DNA from: Epiperipatus broadwayi
Taxonomy: Eukaryota; Onychophora; Udeonychophora; Euonychophora; Peripatidae
DNA length: 64,000 nt
Assembly (NCBI GenBank): GCA_028023455.1
Contig: JAQFVV010006310.1
Location: 1,736,001-1,800,000, forward strand
Direction of reading: 5' to 3'
A program made the translations under genes and the position numbers. Positions 58,686 to 64,000 of the stretch are shown here, in pieces. The notes below the pieces were generated by a model. It saw nothing but the letters and a program-made list of their open reading frames with translations. It was not told where the DNA came from and made no database searches. Positions within the stretch are counted from its first letter, which is position 1. The number at the start of each line of letters is the position of its first letter.

Positions 58686-59440
58686 ATTGCCCAGGATTTT
58701 AAATGAAGAAGTAAAGAAGGGGAAGGCTCCAGGTAATGATGGAATTATAATAAATATCTTTAAAAAAGGAGGTGAAAAAATATAATTTGTTTTGTCAAAG
58801 TTATATACCAAATATTTAAATGATAAAGACATACCAGATGATTGGAAAAATGCAATATTAATATATTTTTTAAAAAAAAAAATGATAAAAAAGATAATAT
58901 AAATGACAGACTTATCAATCTTTCATCAGTTCTATACAAAATTTTTACTAAGATAATTATAACTCTTCTACAAAAAAAAGTTTGGATTTTAACCAACCAA
59001 AAGAATAAGCTGAATTTAAAGGTGGTTTTAGTATAGTGGATCATATTCATGCATTGAGAGAAGTTATAGAAAGGATCAATGAATATGAGTTGCCATTGTT
59101 CTTTGGATTTGCAGATTATGAAAAAGCACTTGATTCTATAAGCATTTCTTCAATGATTAGAGCATTGAATCATCAAGTTAGATTCAGGATATTGTCATAT
59201 TCTAAAGAATATTTACAAAAATGCAACAGCAACAATTGGATTATATAATGATATTATGAAAATTAACATTGAAAAAAATGTACAACAAGATGACTCCAGT
59301 GATACTTTCAATTTTTTATAGCAGTTTTGCAAAAAGAATTTTGTGGATTAAAATGGGAAGCTAAGGGAATAAAGACAAATGAAGATTATTTAAGTCATCT
59401 AGATTTTGCAGTTAGTGCAATGCTTTAGAGCTTCAGGAAA
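58686..59440 (+). pseudogene. RTE-type LINE, reverse transcriptase
   Basis: Blocks in order: EEVKKGKAPGNDGI near 58705-58745, DIPDDWKNAILI near 58829-58865, a NYRPISLLS-equivalent reading NDRLINLSSVLYKIFTK near 58900-58953, VDHIHALREVIERINEYELP (59036-59095), FADYEKALDS (59107-59138) with the first catalytic Asp, and YLSHLDFAVSAM near 59388-59422 where the expected ADD catalytic pair has been lost. Frames change at A runs and by stops, so it cannot be functional. Confidence 0.85.
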
Positions 59441-60130
59441 TGTTACAAAAGTTATCAGATAAAAATAAGAAAGTAAGGCTAAAGGTAAATGTTAAAAAGA
59501 TTAAAATAATGTTCAATGAATTTTTCTCAAAAGAAGATTAATGAGTTAGAAGAAGTTAACAACTACAAATATTTTGGTCAGATTATTATTACAGATAGAA
59601 ATATAATGTATGAAATTAATCATAGAATTAAACTTGATTGGAATGCTTTTGGTAGAAATAATTTAATATTGAAAGGAACTATGCCTATGTGTTTGAAAAG
59701 GAAAGTTTTTAATAAATACATTTTATGAGTGAGTTCTTATTTATGGATCTGAGATTTAGAAAACCTTTAAAGAATGAGCAATATAGAGATTTCAGACTCA
59801 ACAAAGTATGGAGAAGTGAATGTTAGGAGTAACAAGAAGAAATTAAAAAAAAAATACATGGATGAGAGAACAAGCAAATGTTGAAAGAATTAAGGGGCAG
59901 AAATGGAAATGGGCTGGACAAATTGCCAGAAGAGATGATAATAGATGAACGATTGCAATCTCAAATTGGAATTCAAAAGATTAATAAAAGACTTAGAAAT
60001 GGACCACATGTGAGATGGATAGATAAAATAAGAAAGTGTACTGTATTGGTGTGGAAAAGAAATGCTAAAGATCAGAGAATATACTGAACACGGGGTGATA
60101 ATAGATCTACAATGTTTGAAAATAAAGATA
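59441..60130 (+). pseudogene. RTE-type LINE, C-terminal domain and 3' tail
   Basis: VNNYKYFGQIIITDRN near 59550-59600 and GTMPMCLKRKVFNKYIL near 59677-59727 are the post-polymerase blocks of this clade. KGQKWKWAGQIARRDDNRWT-like sequence follows near 59893-59950 and VRWIDKIRKC near 60010-60040. The last part, gataacgataatatata, may be the worn 3' repeat tail with which RTE elements end, at about 60140. Confidence 0.75.
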
Positions 60131-61771
60131 ACGATAATATATATTTTTGAATTTAAGATAATAGATTAATTTTTTTCCATAGTAGATCATTATAAATGCT
60201 TTTTTTATTTTTTATTATGAAAGATGTTTGGTTTACAATGCATTTTGGAGAGCCAATTTAGTGTGCTGTCCGGGATAAAACTGTAAACGATTTAAATATT
60301 ACTAAATCTTTGTGAATCATTTTTATGAGAGGTTGCTATCCTTCGCTATATCTTTCTGAGAACTTTGAAATTAATGAGAGTTCTAGTTAATTTATCCAAC
60401 CTATCTATAAGATCATTTAATTAATTGACTATCAACAAAATAACAAATTAAACAGAATTTTTATTATATCTGCTTTAAAATATAAACACTAACTTATATA
60501 AAATTATCAATTGATAATGAGTTGAAATTTAAAAAAAAAAAAATGTATTTACAAAAAAAAAAAAAAAATGAATAGGAGTTGGTGCCACCTATCATTAGAG
60601 TCTTAAATCATCTTAATTTATGTTATAGAAGATTAAAAAAACATTCATATACTATATACATAGTATATAAAAATAAATCAAAATAAAAACAATGTTAAAC
60701 TTATTTATATTTTTTAAAATGCTTTAGTTTTAATTTTGACGTTAAAAAATAAACATTACTCAATTATATAAAGGATATTTACTGCAGTCTTTATTTTCAA
60801 GGTTTCAAAATATTTTTTTTTTTTTTAAATGTCAGAAAAGTCTGAAATTTCCATTCACGCATGTAAATAGCACAACAGTAGAATAAAGACATTTTTGTGA
60901 GTCATTATCCGACTCAGGTAAAAAAATGAAATAAAATAAACGAGAACAGTATCAAAGATTCTCTTCTCAGAATTTGCTAACGTAGCGTCTCCACCTGCTG
61001 GGTCGTGGTTTAAAAAAAAAAAAAAAAGTAAAGATTTAAATAAATCACGTAAAATGTTTGGAAAGAATTCAACTTGAAACAAATTAATAAAATAAATAAA
61101 TTAGAAGTTAAAAGAAACAAATGTTTAACATTTATATTACGACTTCAATAACAAAAACAAACTAAGTTAATAATAATAACAAAAATGATAATAAATAAAA
61201 CTGGAGAACAACAACAACAAAAACATTACAAAGCAAACATTTTGTATAAAAATAAGAATTCTTTTAAATATATATACCACTAAAGATAACATTCAATCAC
61301 TTTAAAGCATTTTATTGATCTAGGGTTTTTTATTATTTTATGAAATAGCTCATAATTTAAGATACTAAAATAAATTGATGAGAGAGATATGGCAGCGAAT
61401 GGCGATCAGCATTAATATTGGTCAAATGTTGCCACTTATTTAAAGCACATACCGTATTATCTAATTACACCAACTTACTTTGGTAGAATAATAACATCCA
61501 TACAGAAATGAACTTTTTTTAAAAAAAATTTCTAATTACTAGCTTTTTTCTTTTCAGATGAGTTCTCATTATTGGTAATCATGAATTATTCACGTGAATT
61601 TTCAATACATATTAATAAGGTATACATAAATGTAAAACTGAGCCACTCAGTTAGCCTTTAAAAACAATTAGCAAATTATTAAATCAGAGTTAATATCATA
61701 AATAATTGTATATAATTCTTCCAAGATGTTCAAAACTTCTTTTATTCTTATTATATTGCTTCTCTTCACAT
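60131..61771. other. A/T-rich non-coding stretch
   Basis: Long A runs (60531-60543 and 60555-60569) and no supported gene. The minus frame at 60855-61082 has no recognised domain. Confidence 0.5.
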
Positions 61772-62135
61772 ATATACGTTTAGCAATGCTTTATTGACAG
61801 TTTCGACTGATTAAAACAATCTTCTTCAGTTCTGAGAAAAAACAACATTACAATTATCTATTATATAAACATACAGTAACTTTATCTAATATGTATTTAT
61901 ATAATTAGTATTATTTATAAAGACTCTATATATATTTATTACAAAATGTTATATATTTATATAACGTATATACACATGGTCTGTTTACAAACAATGATAA
62001 TTATTTGCATATATATGCATATTAAATAAAGTTATTGTATGTTTATGTAATAAATAATTATAATACAATTTTTTTTTTAAATCTGAAAAAAACTGCTAAT
62101 CAGTCAAAATTATTAATAAAGCACTATAAAAATGC
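61772..62135. mobile_element. Inverted pair of hammerhead-bearing repeats
   Basis: The left arm (about 61772-61912) and right arm (about 62008-62135) are inverted, diverged copies separated by about 95 bp. Shared blocks are gcatattaaataaagttattg, gtatgtttatRtaataRataatt and aatcagtcRaaa...aataaagca. This is the arrangement of an element with inverted terminal repeats, a known option for Penelope-like elements. The left arm holds a hammerhead-like core on the minus strand; the right arm's core is degraded (ctgaaaa ... cagtcaaaat). Confidence 0.65.
61800..61829 (-). ncRNA. Hammerhead-like core
   Basis: Minus strand: CTGAAGA at 61829-61823, an 18-nt spacer with GATT/AATC able to pair and ending CAGTC, then GAAAC at 61804-61800, followed by tgtcaataaagc. 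All invariant core bases (CUGANGA and GAAA) are present. Stem III would have to form with the other arm, where the pairing strand is diverged, so cleavage ability is doubtful. Confidence 0.4.
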
Positions 62136-62680
62136 ACAAGAGAAGTGTATTTTTTTTATTATAAATATAAACAGTTTAATGGCTTTTAAAGTGTTGGGAT
62201 AATATTCATTTTAATTGCATATCAAGTTTGATAAAATTTTATATAGTTCAAATCAAGTTCCATTCTAGATATGATGGATCTATTCAATCATAAACAAGAT
62301 GTAAAACTATGAGAAAGGGGCAGAAAATGTTTAATTTTTAATTATTAAAATACAAATTTATATGAGAATGAGAAAGTTTATTTTTGGGTGTATGGAAAAT
62401 TCTTGCAAATAATAACTACTAAGCCTGAAACAATTATTATTAATCTCAACATTTAAAAATATATTAAAAAACAATTTTATTATTAAAATAGAAATTTATT
62501 TTTGCTACTCCAGTTCTGCGGTCTAGTATAAACTTGAGTTATCAATAAATGCCAGATGGAAATGATTAATAAAGTCCTAGTCAAATGCAGTCTTATTCAT
62601 ATTCCCAATCTATTACCAGCTTATCTTCCTTTATGCATTGACAAAATTATAAACAACCAAACAAATTCACCTTTTTTTTT
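62136..62680. other. A/T-rich non-coding stretch
   Basis: Nothing recognised. Confidence 0.5.
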
Positions 62681-62968
62681 GCTTTTTCAATGCTTATTTT
62701 AATAAAATTAAAATTAATCCATCTGAAAGTTTTGATTGCCCAGCAATCTTCCCCAGAGTTTCTTTTTATTATTCTACTTTTTCAACTATTACTTATTTGA
62801 ATTTAAATTTTTTTAGCATTAAATTTATATAACATTAAAAAAAGCAAATTTAAATCCAAATTAGTGACAAATGAAAAAACTAAATAAGGAGGAACTCTGA
62901 GGAAGATTGCTGGGCAATTGAAACTGTCAATTAATTTTAATTTTAATAAAATAATCTTTGAAAAAGTA
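62681..62968. mobile_element. Near-complete palindrome with hammerhead-like cores in both arms
   Basis: Arms at about 62681-62817 and 62830-62968 are inverted. Shared blocks include ttaataaaattaaaattaat, gattgcccagcaatcttccc and cagagtt. The plus-strand right arm reads CTGAGGA (62897-62903), a spacer with ATTGC/GCAAT, GAAAC (62920-62924) and tgtcaattaatttt. The minus-strand left arm reads CTGGGGA ... CAAAAC. Confidence 0.65.
62897..62924 (+). ncRNA. Hammerhead-like core
   Basis: CTGAGGA, AG, five-pair stem ATTGC/GCAAT with a TGG loop, U, GAAAC. The geometry (two bases 5' and one base 3' of the stem) equals that of the 10.9-kb core. The GUH cleavage triplet cannot be placed because the opposite arm is diverged at that point. 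Confidence 0.4.
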
Positions 62969-63420
62969 AAAAAAACAGTCTTGTTTGATTCCCAGTTTAG
63001 ATGAAAGAATTGAAATAGAAAAAAAATATGTTTTACTTCAAAGTACTTTGTAAGCTGGGATCATATGGTTATTATGTTGGTTTTAAATTTATTATTTAAA
63101 ATTAGTATTTTAAATGCTTTAGTAAATAATATTTAGAAAATTAATTGTAGCTTATTTTATTTCTACAAAAAACTTTAATTTGATTATGTTTTCTGATGTA
63201 ATTCTCTTGTATCTAAAGTTTTTTTTAATTAAACCATTATTATTTATATGCTTTGTGTGATTTAATTCAACAATAAAATGTAATAATATAAAATGATAGT
63301 TCAAATCTGGTTCCAAATTATTTTATTCATTATTTCTCAAAAATCTTCTATGAGTCTGTCTGCAAATGATGACTTATTTGGTGAAAAGACAGCATTTAAT
63401 ATTTTTATTAAATTTGATAT
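62969..63420. other. A/T-rich non-coding stretch
   Basis: No gene recognised. The LINE that follows may begin within the last 100 bp. Confidence 0.45.
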
Positions 63421-63429
63421 TATTTTTGC

Positions 63430-64000
63430 TGTTTAACAGCTTAAACCACATTCTAGTATGCGATATGGCAATATTACAGCCTTTATTTATAAAGGATGTG
63501 CTGAATCTATTGATTCTTTCCTTTTGCATTTCTTAAATTTGCTAAAGTTGTGACTGTTTTTAAGAAAGGATCTTGAAACTTAATTAATCACAATGCCAGA
63601 ATATTTGAAAGATGCTTATACAATAATTTTTGATGTCAATAAAGTTTTGGCATCAGAGAAACATGGCTTTTTACCTAATGGGTCCAGTGAAACAAATCTG
63701 CTAACTATTTTTGATCCCATTTGCAATTCAAGTGAGGATCAATCTAGGTTGGATTTTATTTATTTTGATATGTCCAAAGTTTTTGATAAGTTAATCATAA
63801 AATTCTTCTTAGAAACTTTTAAAGATTAAGTTTTGGTTTGCCTCTTTCCTTTGAAACAGAATATCTTTTGTGAAATCTAACAATAATTTTTTAAATATAT
63901 TGTTGCTTCACTGGAGTACCTCAAGGCAGTGTTCTTAATCCTTTATTATTTAATGTTTATGTTGACCATCTTAGAAATTACACTGAATTCTCACACCTTT
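63430..64000 (+). pseudogene. Jockey/CR1-type LINE reverse transcriptase, fragment running off the window
   Basis: Plus-strand blocks: a LKPHSSMRYGNITAFI segment near 63440-63490 equivalent to the S-PGPDGI region, KVVTVFKKGS near 63545-63575, EKHGFLPNGSSETNLLTIFD (63656-63715), LDFIYFDMSKVFDK (63751-63791, first catalytic Asp in FDMSKVFD), and a TGVPQGSVLNPLLFNVYVDHL-like reading near 63911-63970. At least two frame changes (near 63595 and 63830) and stops show it is a pseudogene. The clade call rests on motif wording. The catalytic YxDD lies beyond the window. Confidence 0.8.

Noticed and set aside
58760-59050. Minus-strand frames opposite the RTE reverse transcriptase
   Set aside because: Their Phe/Leu-rich translations arise from the A-rich LINE plus strand; the LINE motifs are on the plus strand.
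1-64000. A CRISPR array, bacterial operon or phage region
   Set aside because: No regularly spaced repeats with unique spacers and no bacterial gene organisation; the sequence is animal-type repetitive DNA.

Overview
This is strongly A+T-rich eukaryotic DNA (about three quarters A+T by eye) with long A/T homopolymers, (TA)n and (TATC)n microsatellites and no bacterial gene organisation. The repeat content (a Ty3/gypsy element, a Penelope-like element, an RTE-type LINE, a Jockey/CR1-type LINE, tRNA-derived SINEs, DNA-transposon MITEs and many fold-back elements) points to an animal, most likely an invertebrate. I cannot name the species. No intact host gene is visible. The window reads as intergenic or deep intronic sequence built from layered transposons, with two or three doubtful exon-like or pseudogene-like fragments near 6.0, 7.8 and 47.8-48.8 kb.

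Layout. 1-10 kb: unique A/T-rich sequence, a 0.9 kb fold-back element (3.85-4.75 kb), a broken coding-like fragment at 6.0-6.35 kb, a G+C-richer block at 7.0-7.2 kb and a two-strand open region at 7.8-8.0 kb. 10-18 kb: partial fold-back element, an 80-bp-stem palindrome with a hammerhead-ribozyme-like core (10.8-11.0 kb), a ~270-bp tandem array (14.1-15.1 kb) and a tRNA-like sequence (17.9 kb). 18-28 kb: a composite (TATC)n/poly-T tract, a hAT-like MITE with 8-bp target duplication, a SINE, a fold-back element with 15-bp target duplication, and a 1.07-kb TA-flanked MITE. 28.4-35.7 kb: a complete but decayed Ty3/gypsy retrotransposon with 1.64-kb LTRs inserted in a (TA)n tract. 35.7-48.8 kb: A/T microsatellites, a long palindrome (37.7-38.1 kb), a second TA-flanked MITE (38.3-39.75 kb), another palindrome (40.0 kb), a SINE, TTAA-bounded piggyBac-like inverted repeats (41.8-43.3 kb), a tandem duplication (45.6-46.2 kb), a second copy of the 4-kb fold-back family (46.7-47.2 kb) and a retroposed-looking G+C-rich block with a poly(A) signal. 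54-64 kb: a Penelope-like pseudogene interrupted by a fold-back element, a SINE, an RTE-clade LINE pseudogene, two more hammerhead-like palindromes, and the start of a Jockey/CR1-like reverse transcriptase fragment that runs off the window.

How it fits together. The only protein-coding content I can support is retroelement enzymology (gag, protease, reverse transcriptase, RNase H, integrase; GIY-YIG and APE-type nucleases), all carrying stops or frameshifts. The most interesting pattern is the recurrence of CUGANGA...GAAA(C) cores, the conserved centre of hammerhead ribozymes, within unrelated-looking palindromic elements across the window, several with 11-15 bp target-site duplications. Because Penelope-like elements are known to carry hammerhead motifs and inverted terminal repeats, and a Penelope-like pseudogene is present here, these fold-backs may be non-autonomous derivatives of such elements. 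Families were assigned by reading motifs; no database search or computation was run.
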